This document shows, one piece after another, positions 8,123 through 17,568 of a stretch of 64,000 nucleotides of DNA. The notes under the pieces were generated by a model. That model did not search any database. It was not told where the DNA came from and worked only from the letters and a program-made list of their open reading frames with translations. The stretch lies in the NCBI RefSeq assembly GCF_003259435.1, contig NZ_QLMA01000003.1:620001-684000 (forward strand), read 5' to 3'. The stretch comes from Chitinophaga dinghuensis. GTDB lineage: Bacteria; Bacteroidota; Bacteroidia; Chitinophagales; Chitinophagaceae. How positions within the stretch are numbered: the stretch's first letter is position 1; each line of letters starts with the position of its first letter. The position numbers and the translations under genes were made by a program.

Positions 8123-9229
8123 TTAGTCTTTCAGGTAGTTGAAATTAGTTTTTGGTGTGATGGTGAGGAGGGTATGATAAATCAGTTGAATGGTATTTTC
8201 AATATCCTCTTTTTTCACCATTTCCACGGTAGTATGCATATAGCGTAATGGCAAACTGATCAGTGCAGAAGGAGTACCATCATTGGAATATGCAAATGCA
8301 TCTGTATCGGTACCGGTACTGCGACTCACAGCATGCAGTTGGTAAGGGATATCATGCTTTTTAGCTGTTTTGATGATGATATCACGCAAAATGTTATGTA
8401 CTGCCGGACCGTAAGTGATGCTTGGACCTGCGCCACATTTGATTTCACCTTCGATGTTTTTATTGATCATCGGTGTGGTGGTATCGTGGGTTACGTCTGT
8501 GATGATAGCCACGTTAGGTTTGATACGTTTGGCGATCATCTCTGCACCACGCAGTCCTACTTCTTCCTGTACCGCATTGACGATGTATAAACCAAAAGGA
8601 AGCTCCTGTTTCTTTTCTTTCAGGAGGCGGGCTACTTCAGCAATCATAAAACCGCCGATACGGTTATCTATGGCGCGGCAGATATAATAATCGTAGTTCA
8701 GCTCTTCGAAACCATCTTCGAAAGTGCATACGCAACCAACGTGGATACCCAGATCTTCTACTTCTTTACGGCTACGGGCGCCGCAGTCCAGGAAGATGTT
8801 GTCTACCTTTGGTTGTGGCTCTTTCCCTTCTCCACCGCGTAAACGGGTGTGAATAGCGGGCCATCCGAAGACTGCTTTTACAATACCTTTTTCTGTATGT
8901 ATGTTTACTCTTTTAGAAGGTGCAATTTGCTGATCGGAGCCACCATTACGGATTACATAGATCAGTCCTTCCGGAGAAATGTAGTTTACAAACCAGGAGA
9001 TTTCATCCGCATGGGCTTCAATAACCACCTTGAATGGCGCTTTCGGGTTGATAACGCCTACAACAGAGCCATATGCATCTACCATATGTTCATCGATATA
9101 CGGCGTGATATATTTCAGCCATAACTTCTGTCCTTCTTTCTCAAAACCGGTAGGAGATGGGTTGTTCAGGTAATCTTTGAGGAATGCAAGCGATTCCTTC
9201 GTGAATATTGATTTCTGTTTCTTAGACAT
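8123..9229 (-). CDS. M42-family metallopeptidase (glutamyl aminopeptidase/CelM-like)
   Basis: A 368-residue cytoplasmic aminopeptidase of the M42 family, usually large dodecameric shells that trim peptides. Metal and catalytic residues are visible: His and Asp in VIEAHADEI, the bridging Asp in CRAIDNRIGG, the Glu pair in VQEEVGLRGA, Asp in IITDVTHDT, and the late His in LRYMHTTVE. STGTDTDAFAY also fits the family. Length is normal. It stands alone and has its own terminator. The older CelM endoglucanase label of this family is unlikely to be right. Confidence 0.92.
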   Translation of the reverse strand: MSKKQKSIFTKESLAFLKDYLNNPSPTGFEKEGQKLWLKYITPYIDEHMVDAYGSVVGVINPKAPFKVVIEAHADEISWFVNYISPEGLIYVIRNGGSDQQIAPSKRVNIHTEKGIVKAVFGWPAIHTRLRGGEGKEPQPKVDNIFLDCGARSRKEVEDLGIHVGCVCTFEDGFEELNYDYYICRAIDNRIGGFMIAEVARLLKEKKQELPFGLYIVNAVQEEVGLRGAEMIAKRIKPNVAIITDVTHDTTTPMINKNIEGEIKCGAGPSITYGPAVHNILRDIIIKTAKKHDIPYQLHAVSRSTGTDTDAFAYSNDGTPSALISLPLRYMHTTVEMVKKEDIENTIQLIYHTLLTITPKTNFNYLKD

Positions 9230-9275
9230 ATGCTTCCAGATTGTGATCGAACAAATGTAATTTATTTTGACAATT

Positions 9276-10166
9276 TCAAATGCAGTATACCAGCAGCAGG
9301 TGAATGACCGCGGATAACATCATAAAACCGTCCAGTACGAAGTAATAGAGATAATCGGCATTGTTTGTCCATGCCTTGCGGGTAATCAGCGCGGTGGCCA
9401 ATACGGCCAGGAGCAAACTCGCAATGGCTGGAGCATCTGCATAGGGCGTAAGGGCGCCCGCTGTAACGGCAGCCAGCAGCAGGGAGGCAAAATATACCCG
9501 CAGTAAATCCTTTGTGCTCAGATGTGTGATCAGACTGCGGATGCCGGCCTTTCTGTCTTCCTCCAGGTCTCTGTTATCAAAGAGTATACAAATGGCATAT
9601 ACCAGCGCAAAACGGTGTAGCGTGAACAGTATCACGGGTATGGTGGCGGCATGGTCGGCGATCAGTGCCGGCAAAACCGTAGTGACGTAAGTCCATACAA
9701 AGGTGAGGAACAGCGTTTTTCCTACGGCGATTTTGCTCAGCCATCGTAAAGACGGATGTGGCACTTTGGGCGCTGAATATAAAAAGGTCAGGAAGGCGGC
9801 TCCACAGAGTTCCAGCCAGTGTGCGCGTAGCTGCCAGAAGAAATAGGCGGAGCCAATGGCGCCAATAGCGCAGCATACCAGCATCATCTTGCGATGACGG
9901 GCAGCCCAGTGTATACGTTCGGACTGTGAAGTAGGATCATCCGGGGTGAGGTACCAATGGAAATTATAACTGCAAATGGTGGAGAAGAAAACAAACAGGT
10001 AGAAATTACACTGGTCATATTGCAGGAGTAGCAGCCGGTTGGTCTGCCAGATCATCAACAATGCACAGAGTGTAATCCAGAGTGATGAATTAACAAAAAA
10101 ATTGAATAGCTTTTTCAACATGCGCACGAGCATTTGGTAAAGTTGCAGGGGCTGCCGTTCAGGCAA
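9276..10166 (-). CDS. UbiA-like membrane prenyltransferase family protein
   Basis: About 296 residues with eight or so hydrophobic helices. The segment LFDNRDLEEDRKAGIRSLITHL matches the second Asp-rich motif of UbiA-type prenyltransferases (DxxxD with a following Lys and Arg), and the early SYNFHWYLTPDDPTS lies where the first motif should be, though a clean NxxxD is not obvious. It may have changed substrate or be a distant member. The start is uncertain: methionines at 10133 and 10121 are alternatives, closer to the first membrane helix. The gene starts 12 bases after the carboxylase beta-subunit gene, so the two are probably one transcript. Confidence 0.7.
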   Translation of the reverse strand: MPERQPLQLYQMLVRMLKKLFNFFVNSSLWITLCALLMIWQTNRLLLLQYDQCNFYLFVFFSTICSYNFHWYLTPDDPTSQSERIHWAARHRKMMLVCCAIGAIGSAYFFWQLRAHWLELCGAAFLTFLYSAPKVPHPSLRWLSKIAVGKTLFLTFVWTYVTTVLPALIADHAATIPVILFTLHRFALVYAICILFDNRDLEEDRKAGIRSLITHLSTKDLLRVYFASLLLAAVTAGALTPYADAPAIASLLLAVLATALITRKAWTNNADYLYYFVLDGFMMLSAVIHLLLVYCI

Positions 10167-10178
10167 CCCCTAACCACA

Positions 10179-11717
10179 TTACAAAGGTATATTGCCGTGT
10201 TTTTTTCTTGGCATGTTTACCACTTTATTTTCGAGCATTTTGAAACCTTTGATCAATTTAACCCTGGTCTGGGAAGGAACTACTACCTCGTCTATATAGC
10301 CCTTCTCTGCCGCCAGATAAGGATTTGCGAAGCGTTCTGTGTAGTCGTTAACCAGCTCGGTCATGCGTACTTCGGGGTTCTCTGCACCATCAATTTCTTT
10401 TTTGAAAATGATTTCTACCGCGCCTTTAGCGCCCATTACCGCAATTTCTGCTTGTGGGAAGGCAAAATTCAGGTCGGCTCCGATATGTTTGGAGTTCATC
10501 ACACAGTAAGCGCCGCCATAGGCTTTGCGGGTGGTAACCGTCAGTTTGGGCACGGTGGCTTCGCTGAGGGCATACAGTAATTTAGCGCCGTTGGTGATGA
10601 TACCATTCCATTCCTGGTCTGTACCAGGGAGGAAGCCGGGTACGTCTACGAGTACGAGCAACGGAACGTTGAAGGCGTCACAGAAGCGGGTAAAGCGGGC
10701 GCCTTTTACGGAAGCATGGATGTCCAGTACGCCGGCCAGATGGGCAGGCTGGTTGGCCACAATACCAATACTTCTGCCGGCGATGCTTGCAAAACCAACG
10801 ATCAGGTTTTCTGCGAAGTCTTTATGTACTTCGAAGAAACTGTCTGCATCAGTGAGTTCTGCGATCACTTCCTTCATATCATAAGGCTGGTTGGGATTGG
10901 CCGGAATCAGGGTATCCAGCTTTTCTCTTACCTCATTCCCTAACGTGTAGGGGTATACGGGTGCTGTTCCCTCGCAGTTTTGCGGGATATAGCTCAGGAG
11001 TTGTTTGATGTTTTGGATACATTCCACTTCGTTGGCGCAGGAGAAATGGGTTACGCCGCTTTTGGTAGCATGGGTTTGTGCGCCGCCGAGTTCTTCGGAG
11101 GTTACTTCTTCATGCGTAACGGTTTTCACCACGTTAGGTCCTGTAACGAACATATAGGATGTTTGCTCCACCATCATGATAAAGTCGGTGATGGCAGGAG
11201 AATATACGGCGCCGCCGGCGCAAGGTCCCATAATGGCGCTGATTTGTGGAATCACGCCGGAAGCCCTGGTATTGCGGTAGAAAATATCTGCATAACCGCC
11301 CAGACTCACTACTCCTTCCTGGATACGTGCGCCGCCACTGTCGTTCAAACCAATTAATGGGGCGCCATTGTCCATGGCGAGGTCCATGATTTTACAGATT
11401 TTACGGGCATGCGGTTCGGAGAGACTACCGCCGTAAACGGTGAAGTCCTGAGAGAAAACATACACCAGACGGCCGTTGATGGTTCCATAGCCAGTAACCA
11501 CGCCATCGCCGAGGAACTGTTCCTGGTCGAAGGTGAGGCCTCTGTTACGGTTGGTAACCAGCATATCCAGTTCTTCAAATGAGCCTTCGTCCAGCAGGAG
11601 CTGCAGCCTTTCGCGGGCGGTCAGTTTACCTTTTTTGTGCTGGGAGGCAATTCTTACTTCACCGCCACCTAACTTGGCTTCGGCTATCTTTGATTGTAGT
11701 TCTTCTATTTTATTCAT
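10179..11717 (-). CDS. pccB: Acyl-CoA (propionyl-CoA) carboxylase beta subunit
   Basis: A 512-residue carboxyltransferase. The N-terminal half has [20 protein letters not shown] and the biotin/acyl-CoA-site blocks [12 protein letters not shown] and [16 protein letters not shown]; the C-terminal half has [18 protein letters not shown] and [11 protein letters not shown], and it ends in RKKHGNIPL as is usual. The enzyme transfers CO2 from carboxybiotin to propionyl-CoA (or a related acyl-CoA). Biotin carboxylase and biotin carrier genes are not adjacent. Methylmalonyl-CoA decarboxylase alpha chains are close relatives and cannot be fully excluded. Confidence 0.93.
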   Translation of the reverse strand: MNKIEELQSKIAEAKLGGGEVRIASQHKKGKLTARERLQLLLDEGSFEELDMLVTNRNRGLTFDQEQFLGDGVVTGYGTINGRLVYVFSQDFTVYGGSLSEPHARKICKIMDLAMDNGAPLIGLNDSGGARIQEGVVSLGGYADIFYRNTRASGVIPQISAIMGPCAGGAVYSPAITDFIMMVEQTSYMFVTGPNVVKTVTHEEVTSEELGGAQTHATKSGVTHFSCANEVECIQNIKQLLSYIPQNCEGTAPVYPYTLGNEVREKLDTLIPANPNQPYDMKEVIAELTDADSFFEVHKDFAENLIVGFASIAGRSIGIVANQPAHLAGVLDIHASVKGARFTRFCDAFNVPLLVLVDVPGFLPGTDQEWNGIITNGAKLLYALSEATVPKLTVTTRKAYGGAYCVMNSKHIGADLNFAFPQAEIAVMGAKGAVEIIFKKEIDGAENPEVRMTELVNDYTERFANPYLAAEKGYIDEVVVPSQTRVKLIKGFKMLENKVVNMPRKKHGNIPL

Positions 11718-11754
11718 CGCGGGAAATTCTGGCAGTAATTTAAAGATAAAATAA

Positions 11755-11774
11755 ACGCCGCAGTGTTGCGGCGT
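11755..11774 (-). terminator. Hairpin terminator between lipoprotein and pccB
   Basis: ACGCCGCA (11755-11762) pairs with TGCGGCGT (11767-11774) around a GTGT loop. A/T tracts on both sides allow termination of the minus-strand lipoprotein gene. Confidence 0.65.
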
Positions 11775-11813
11775 CTATAAATTTTTTATCAGGAAGGGAA
11801 TAATGGCCAGTAA

Positions 11814-12278
11814 TCATGGCGCGCGCTTCTTGAATATGGGAATTTTTTTAGTGGTAATGGTATCGCTGATATTCCCTGCTCTGTCCTGGATGAATACTTC
11901 CATCCACATACTATCCGGGCGGTCTTCGGTGTGTTCTATCCAACGGACAAAATCAATTTTTTCCAGCGGCAGTTTCACCTGGGCATTCACGCTTTTACCT
12001 GTATTTTCGCCAATTCCCGCCATATGTTTCATGCCAAATCGGGCAGTATCTGTAGCTGGATTGGCAATAAAATAATGTATACGATAGAAAATGGCGGAGT
12101 CGATGTCGCCATCTCCGTCTTTCACGCGGAAAAAGGCATTTACTACTGCTGTATTGCTGTCTATGGAAGGTAAGGACCAACTTTCAAAACTAATGGTGGG
12201 TATCGGGCCGTAATTGTCCTTGTTACAAGAAAGCACAACGAAGGCTGCAAACAGGAATAATAACAGGAATTTCTTCAT
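11814..12278 (-). CDS. Predicted lipoprotein, unknown function
   Basis: A 154-residue protein with a lipoprotein signal peptide (MKKFLLLFLFAAFVVLSC, lipobox VLSC). The mature part is a single beta-rich domain including FRVKDGDGDIDSAIFYR and MEVFIQDRAGNISDTI, repeated strand patterns reminiscent of an Ig-like/cadherin-type fold. Its DGDGDID stretch could bind calcium. No named family is recognised. It stands alone on the minus strand. Confidence 0.75.
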   Translation of the reverse strand: MKKFLLLFLFAAFVVLSCNKDNYGPIPTISFESWSLPSIDSNTAVVNAFFRVKDGDGDIDSAIFYRIHYFIANPATDTARFGMKHMAGIGENTGKSVNAQVKLPLEKIDFVRWIEHTEDRPDSMWMEVFIQDRAGNISDTITTKKIPIFKKRAP

Positions 12279-12399
12279 AAAACAAACCTACATTAATTTA
12301 GGTAATATACAAATATATCGTTGTATCCCGCAGGTACTCATTAACTAACGTTTTTTTATATCAATTGTTACTTACTGCGGCTAAAATTATTCTTCTCCC

Positions 12400-12407
12400 T
12401 ACCTTTG
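12400..12407 (+). promoter_or_regulatory. Possible -7 promoter element for the LuxE-like gene
   Basis: TACCTTTG fits TAnnTTTG and lies 23 bases before the start codon. No TTG at the usual spacing was seen, so this is a weak call. Confidence 0.35.
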
Positions 12408-12430
12408 CATTGATTTAAAGTATCTAACAG

Positions 12431-13414
12431 ATGAGTGGAGTATCACCAGATAATATTTTTACCCTGCAGCCGGAAGGCCTGGAAGCCTTATCCCTGGAGC
12501 TTTTTCGTTTTCAATATCGCGAAAATGATATCTATCGCGCCTATACGAATGCCCTGCATATCCGTCCTGAGGAGGTAAAAAGCATCCTGGAGATACCGTA
12601 TCTCCCGATACAATTCTTTAAAACCCACGCTGTTGTATGCGGTAACTTCACGCCGGAACTGGTTTTTGAAAGCAGCGGCACAACGCAAACCATCAACAGC
12701 AAACACCTGGTAAAGTACAGCGATATCTATACCCGCAGTTTTATGACGGCCTTTGAGCAGTTGTATGGTAGGGTGGAAGATTATGTGATCGTTGGTTTGC
12801 TGCCTTCTTACCTGGAGCGGCAGCATTCCTCGCTGGTACGCATGGTACAGGTGATGATCGAGAAAAGTGGAAAACCAGAGAGTGGCTTCTATCTCTACGA
12901 ACATGCCAAACTCGCAGCAGAACTGCAACAGCTGGAAGCCCGCGGACAGAAAGTACTGCTGATTGGCGTCACCTTTGGGCTGCTGGATTTCGCGGAAAAT
13001 TTCAAACTAAACCTCCAACACACCATTGTCATGGAAACCGGCGGAATGAAAGGTCGCCGGGAAGAATGGACCCGACAGGAAGTCCACGATTACCTGAAAG
13101 AACGTTTGGGCGTACCCGTTGTACATGCCGAATATGGTATGACCGAACTCTTGTCCCAGGCATATTCCCAAGGAAATGGCCTGTTTACCACGCCGCCCTG
13201 GATGAAAATTCTGCTCCGCGATGAAAATGATCCCTTCGATCTCAAAACAGGTAAAGGTGCAGGCGTGATCAACGTCATCGATCTGGCCAATATTTACTCC
13301 TGTGCTTTTATTGCCACAGACGATATCGGTAAAATGCACGAGGATGGCCAGTTTGAAGTATTGGGCCGCCTTGATAATTCCGCCCTGAGAGGCTGTAGCC
13401 TAATGGTTAGCTGA
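12431..13414 (+). CDS. LuxE-like acyl-protein synthetase/acyltransferase
   Basis: A 327-residue protein related to LuxE, the acyl-protein synthetase, and to the wider adenylate-forming group. Features include LVFESSGTTQTINSKH (the Ser/Thr/Gly-rich ATP-binding region), the middle block METGGMKGRREEW, the HAEYGMTELLSQAYS segment and the late IATDDIGKMHEDGQFEVLGRLDNSALRGCSLM. In luciferase systems LuxE activates fatty acids for reduction; here no lux genes are near, so the substrate is unknown. In Bacteroidota such genes are often single copies of unclear role. Confidence 0.8.
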   Translation: MSGVSPDNIFTLQPEGLEALSLELFRFQYRENDIYRAYTNALHIRPEEVKSILEIPYLPIQFFKTHAVVCGNFTPELVFESSGTTQTINSKHLVKYSDIYTRSFMTAFEQLYGRVEDYVIVGLLPSYLERQHSSLVRMVQVMIEKSGKPESGFYLYEHAKLAAELQQLEARGQKVLLIGVTFGLLDFAENFKLNLQHTIVMETGGMKGRREEWTRQEVHDYLKERLGVPVVHAEYGMTELLSQAYSQGNGLFTTPPWMKILLRDENDPFDLKTGKGAGVINVIDLANIYSCAFIATDDIGKMHEDGQFEVLGRLDNSALRGCSLMVS

Positions 13415-13465
13415 TTGTTTTATTGTAATTTATTTTAATGTAAATTGCCCGGGTATATAACACCT

Positions 13466-14341
13466 ATGCCTATGAAACGGGTAATAATGCTACTCGTATG
13501 TACCCTTATCTGGGCCGATTCCATGGCCCAGGAAGCGATTATTAAGCAACTCAAAGATGGATTCCGCCTGGAAGGCCCGAAAAAGGATACCCTTCAGTTG
13601 GACGATGGTCCTTATGAATCTGCCGGTAGGAAGCCCCTGAGTGGGCCTTCATTGATTATTGGCGGAGCGCAGAAAATCCAGATAGATTCTACCTATGATT
13701 TTGATGTAGTCCTTTACCAGAAGGTGTATCGCAAGGCGCCTGAGGATACTGCTTCCCGGGAAGTAAATGAAGTGCTGACCATGTATAACAGTGAGCAGCC
13801 GCAACTGGCCATCCTGATGTCTAATGCCTCCAATAAGGCGAAATACATGTATATCGCGGATTTCAACCATGCTTCCCAATTGAGTGTAACGGCCATTCAT
13901 AACATGGGTAGCGGAGAGAAAGCATTGCTGGACCTGCGTGATATGTCGCCAGTTTATCCCGGAGAGCCGGACTACCTGGATCAACTGAAGCCGACGGGCG
14001 AAGAAGAGGAGATCCTGGGGGTAAAATGCCAGGAATTTGCTTTTACACAGGAGATGCCGGCGGATACCAGTGGTACACCGGTATTGGTATCTGCTCGTAT
14101 ATGGATGCCTGTTAGTATGCACCAGGTATTTGGTGGATACATTCATATCCGGGAGCCATATCGTCAGCAGTTGCAGGACATTACAGATGCGGGTAAAATA
14201 CTGCCGGTAGCGGCTCCGTTCAGAAAGGAACTGTGGTACAGCGACGGCACGGTGATGCTTACGCTTCCCTGGGATATGATTACCCAGGAGCCCCGTCAGT
14301 TAAAGATTTCAGATATTATTCAAGAGAAGCTCCATTCTTAG
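13466..14341 (+). CDS. Exported protein, unknown function (DUF4412-like)
   Basis: About 291 residues with an N-terminal signal peptide (KRVIMLLVCTLIWADSMAQ, cut after MAQ). The body resembles the DUF4412/GLPGLI-like class: a segment EEILGVKCQEFAFTQ, where a conserved Cys sits in a beta strand, followed by RIWMPVSM. The start could also be 13472. Its 3' end overlaps the convergent downstream gene by 26 bases. Function cannot be assigned from sequence. Confidence 0.65.
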   Translation: MPMKRVIMLLVCTLIWADSMAQEAIIKQLKDGFRLEGPKKDTLQLDDGPYESAGRKPLSGPSLIIGGAQKIQIDSTYDFDVVLYQKVYRKAPEDTASREVNEVLTMYNSEQPQLAILMSNASNKAKYMYIADFNHASQLSVTAIHNMGSGEKALLDLRDMSPVYPGEPDYLDQLKPTGEEEEILGVKCQEFAFTQEMPADTSGTPVLVSARIWMPVSMHQVFGGYIHIREPYRQQLQDITDAGKILPVAAPFRKELWYSDGTVMLTLPWDMITQEPRQLKISDIIQEKLHS

Positions 14342-15035
14342 CCATATGCAGCAATGCCGGTAATTTGGACGGCTCCTGCATAATGGCGGCCAATGTGTGC
14401 ATGTATGGAAAGGAATGATGGTCCATACCGAAACGGTTCAGCAGGTAAACATCCAGTTGTTCCGGAGAGGTATGGCCCTGGATATAATCGCCCAGGTAGA
14501 AGAGGAAGCGTTGTTGTTCTTTTTCTGTAAGTAACACGAGGGCTACCTTATCTTTCAGCACCTGATGCTGTTGATTGCTGAGGATTTTAAGGGCTTTTTC
14601 GTAGTGTTCGCGGGTGAGTTCCTTGCCGTATTGTGGCAGGAGCTGGGTGCAGAGATAATCTATCGCGATATCGTCGAAGAAGCCGGCGCCCATATCTGTA
14701 TTGGGTTCATTATGCCAGGTGGCCCATTCCAGGAAATCGGTGGTACTAATGTGGCCAGCCAGCAGCGCTTTCAGGTGGTGGATCATGCCGGCACGGGTAG
14801 GCGTAGTTTCCACGGCATGTGGCATTTCAGTGAGTATCTGCTGATAAAAATCCTCATTAACAGTGCGGGCTGTAGACAGCAGCATCTGTGTTACTTCTTC
14901 CCCAACAGCCACAGAGGCGGCCTGTACAGGAGCGATATCAGCTAATACTTCCGCTTTTGTTTTGTTTCCACGCAAATAATCCTTCACCAGTGCAACAAAG
15001 AAGGTGGAAGTTACAGGAGGCGTTTGATTGTTCAT
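14316..15035 (-). CDS. Hypothetical protein, unknown function
   Basis: A 239-residue soluble, mainly helical protein without signal peptide or membrane segments. No family motif is recognised. It has Glu/Gln-rich helices (VALVLLTEKEQQRFLFYLGDYI) and ends in a helix overlapping the convergent gene by 26 bases. The start has clean upstream non-coding sequence. It is probably real because of its length and its lack of overlap on the other side. Confidence 0.6.
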   Translation of the reverse strand: MNNQTPPVTSTFFVALVKDYLRGNKTKAEVLADIAPVQAASVAVGEEVTQMLLSTARTVNEDFYQQILTEMPHAVETTPTRAGMIHHLKALLAGHISTTDFLEWATWHNEPNTDMGAGFFDDIAIDYLCTQLLPQYGKELTREHYEKALKILSNQQHQVLKDKVALVLLTEKEQQRFLFYLGDYIQGHTSPEQLDVYLLNRFGMDHHSFPYMHTLAAIMQEPSKLPALLHMAKNGASLE

Positions 15036-15602
15036 GGCCTGTTAATTAGTTTTAGCAAGTCACCTGAAACTACCCGTTTAGGTATAGTATATGGATGTCC
15101 GTTATATAAATTTGCCGGAATAGCCGGCAGGTAGTTGTAGTTACCGTCATGTCAAAAATAATACAAATTGGGTTATCTACATTTTTTTGCCACTACTTGT
15201 AAAGTAAAATGCCCCATTTTTTAGCTCCTGGTATCCTAACTGATTAAAAAGATTTTCCGGAGAATAGCATTGTTGGCATTTCCAACAGCTCTTAATACTG
15301 AACCATCTGCCTTCGGATCGGTTATTGTAGAGGAAGAATATTTAGGGAGACAACCGGACCTCTGCATGCGATATCTTTTCCGGAGCCTGGCATATGATTA
15401 CCTGTAATAGCGAGTTCAACAATTCATTGATCCCCCTTCTGAAACTATCATGAATCTGAAATAAACGATGTGTGCACGAAAGAATAGGCTATCCGTCTGA
15501 TTGTAAATTTGTTTCATTTTATTGTAGTTAGGATTCCATATTTATTTCCGATTTTTTAGAAACCAGTAATGCTTTTTTTACTCAGTTATAAATTCTCTAA
15601 AC
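15036..15602. other. Long gene-free region upstream of the copper-RiPP operon
   Basis: A 567-base stretch with no convincing coding sequence. It probably contains the promoter of the RiPP operon; TAAATTTG (near 15503) resembles a -7 element but lacks a spaced TTG. It also has one copy of the repeated 12-mer TAGGGAGACAAC at 15343-15354. Confidence 0.5.
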
Positions 15603-15935
15603 ATGGAAAACAAATCAGTTAACAAGAAAGTAATTTTCTCCGGATCTCTTGTTGCCGGCGCTATCCTCGGGCTGGCTACGCTGGCTAATGCCAACCCTGT
15701 TAGTTACAACAATATGGGCAGTGGTACCTCTGTAAGAAGTGCACTGGCAGGCAACGGCCATATCATGACTACAGAAATGAAATGCAGCGGTAAAGACTCC
15801 ACCGCTAAAACACATGAGGGCAAATGTTCTCCAGGTAAATGTGCTGCGGGTAAATGTGCAGGACATAAAAAAGGCGCTAAAGGAAAAGGTACCAAACCAG
15901 TGAAAGATAGTACTGGTAAAGGTGGTGGTATGTAA
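15603..15935 (+). CDS. Copper-RiPP (bufferin/HvfA-like) precursor peptide
   Basis: A 110-residue exported small protein. A signal peptide (KKVIFSGSLVAGAILGLATLANA, residues 8-30) is followed by a Ser/Asn-rich stretch. The core holds four cysteines: C61, then C75, C80 and C85 in the repeated GKC motif (EGKC-SP-GKC-AA-GKC). A Lys/Gly-rich tail ends in GKGGGM. EGKC repeats, an export signal and neighbouring DUF692, DUF2063 and DoxX genes match bufferin/HvfA precursors, in which an MNIO enzyme alters the Cys residues to copper-binding heterocycles. The modification here is inferred from context. Confidence 0.85.
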   Translation: MENKSVNKKVIFSGSLVAGAILGLATLANANPVSYNNMGSGTSVRSALAGNGHIMTTEMKCSGKDSTAKTHEGKCSPGKCAAGKCAGHKKGAKGKGTKPVKDSTGKGGGM

Positions 15936-15947
15936 TTATATGCAATC

Positions 15948-15981
15948 AGGAAGACAGCAGTAAAGCGCTGTCTTCCTTTTT
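15948..15981 (+). terminator. Terminator/attenuator between RiPP precursor and maturation genes
   Basis: AGGAAGACAGC (15948-15958) pairs perfectly with GCTGTCTTCCT (15967-15977), followed by a T run. Its place between the precursor and the enzyme genes would give more precursor than enzyme mRNA, a usual RiPP arrangement. Confidence 0.8.
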
Positions 15982-16004
15982 CTCTTACCTGTAAACGCTA
16001 TCTT

Positions 16005-16841
16005 ATGGTAGGTATTGGATTTAGACGGGAGTTTGCACAGGAGCTGATCGCCGGCGAATTAATTCATCCCGATTTCATAGAGTTTGCACCAGAAAACTGG
16101 ATGCATATCGGAGGACATTGGAAGAAATTATTGCATCAGGCGGTAGAGAGATACCCGGTGCTCTGTCATGGTTTATCGCTATCAATCGGAAGTCCGGAAC
16201 CTTTGGATCAGGAATTCCTGCGTTATGTAAAATCATTCCTGGAGGAATATCAGATCCAGCTTTACTCTGAACATATCAGTTACTCCAAGTGTGATAATGC
16301 GCATATGTATGATCTGTTGCCCGTGCCATTCAGAATGGATGCCGTCAGGCATATTTCCGAGCGTATTCAGCAGGTACAAGACTATATGCAGCGACCGCTG
16401 GTGATGGAAATCGTGTCTTACTATACCCCTGTAGCGGCGGAAATGAGCGAAAGCGATTTTATCAGTGAAATTGTGCGTCAGAGCGGTTGTCAGTTGTTGC
16501 TGGATGTAAACAATATATATGTGAATGCATTCAATCATCAGTATGACGCGAAGGAATTCATTGCGCAACTTCCCCTCGATAAAGTAGGTTATATCCATAT
16601 GGCGGGGCATGAAAAAGTAACGCCGGATCTTATTATTGATACCCACGCTGATGCCATTATCGATCCGGTATACGATCTCTTTGAAGGGACTATACAGCGA
16701 CTGAAACCTGTACCGGTATTGCTGGAACGGGATTATAATTTCCCGCAGCTGCCGGAATTGCAAGGTGAACTAAACCGGTTAAAAGCTATTTGTAATAAAC
16801 ATTGGAGTAGAAATCATGCACTTGTCAGCGGAAACATATAG
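16005..16841 (+). CDS. MNIO (DUF692) iron oxidase, RiPP-modifying (BufB/HvfB-like)
   Basis: A 278-residue TIM-barrel enzyme of the DUF692/MNIO family, which uses two or three iron ions to oxidise Cys residues of RiPP precursors. The expected metal ligands are visible: H55 (LCHGLSLSIG), H90 (YSEHISYS), E135 (VMEIVSYY), D167 (LLDVNNIYVN), H198 (YIHMAGHE), D212/H214 (IDTHAD) and E241 (LLERDYNFP). Length is normal. It begins 69 bases after the precursor gene, past an attenuator hairpin, and its 3' end overlaps the DUF2063 gene by 26 bases, implying coupled translation. Confidence 0.93.
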   Translation: MVGIGFRREFAQELIAGELIHPDFIEFAPENWMHIGGHWKKLLHQAVERYPVLCHGLSLSIGSPEPLDQEFLRYVKSFLEEYQIQLYSEHISYSKCDNAHMYDLLPVPFRMDAVRHISERIQQVQDYMQRPLVMEIVSYYTPVAAEMSESDFISEIVRQSGCQLLLDVNNIYVNAFNHQYDAKEFIAQLPLDKVGYIHMAGHEKVTPDLIIDTHADAIIDPVYDLFEGTIQRLKPVPVLLERDYNFPQLPELQGELNRLKAICNKHWSRNHALVSGNI

Positions 16842-17565
16842 CGTCCAACAGGCCTTTTCCCGCTATTGCCGCACCGGCAAAAAGGGTAATCTCTCTGGAG
16901 TGCAGACCGACCGGATGGCCTGGTACCGGGAAATGGTATTCAATATTTTTGCGGATGCCCTGGAAACAGCATTCCCTATTGCTTTTGCGAATCTGCCACA
17001 AGGAAAATGGGACAGTATGACAAAGGAGTTTTGTAGTCAACATGCCTGTCAATCCTACCAGTTGTGGAAGATGCCGCTGGAGTTTTACACTTATGCGGTA
17101 GAAAATAGTTGGGATGAAAAACATCATATTCCTTACCTCAACGATTTGCTCAGCTTTGAATGGGCGGAGTTGGAACTCTACAATATGGAAGACTTGGCTG
17201 TTCCTGCATTTAAACTGCAGGGCAACTGGCTGCAGGAATCCATTTTACTTAATCCGGAATATAGGCTGCTGGCCTTTAAATACCCGGTACATAAGGAAAC
17301 AAACCGTCGTAAGATATTGCAGCAGGCAGGAGCATGGTTTGTATTGCTGTACCGCATGCCTGAAACCGGCCTGGTACAGTTTATTGAATTATCGCCCTGG
17401 CTGGCCTTTGTGATGGAGCAATTATATGCGGGTATAACGTTGTCGGATATACTGGCTTATGCGCCTGATTTGAATATAACGGTAACGGATACTTTAGCAT
17501 CGGAGACTGTCCTCTTCTTGCAGGAGATGCAGACGCGGCAACTCGTACTAGGATTTCAACCCTGA
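16816..17565 (+). CDS. DUF2063-family RiPP partner protein (BufC/HvfC-like)
   Basis: A 249-residue protein. The N-terminal helical domain (about 8-100) matches DUF2063: VQQAFSRYCRTG, then YREMVFNIFADALETAFPIA and YPYLNDLLSFEWAE-like (IPYLNDLLSFEWAELEL). The C-terminal half resembles the RRE-like partner part seen in HvfC/BufC proteins, which bind the precursor and present it to the MNIO enzyme. It overlaps the MNIO gene by 26 bases and is followed after 3 bases by the DoxX-like gene. No DNA-binding role is implied despite old family labels. Confidence 0.87.
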   Translation: MHLSAETYSVQQAFSRYCRTGKKGNLSGVQTDRMAWYREMVFNIFADALETAFPIAFANLPQGKWDSMTKEFCSQHACQSYQLWKMPLEFYTYAVENSWDEKHHIPYLNDLLSFEWAELELYNMEDLAVPAFKLQGNWLQESILLNPEYRLLAFKYPVHKETNRRKILQQAGAWFVLLYRMPETGLVQFIELSPWLAFVMEQLYAGITLSDILAYAPDLNITVTDTLASETVLFLQEMQTRQLVLGFQP

Positions 17566-17568
17566 TAT

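Noticed and set aside
15603-15935. Cys/Lys-rich small protein as a metallothionein
   Set aside because: The signal peptide, the EGKC/GKC repeats and the adjacent MNIO and DUF2063 genes fit a RiPP precursor better.
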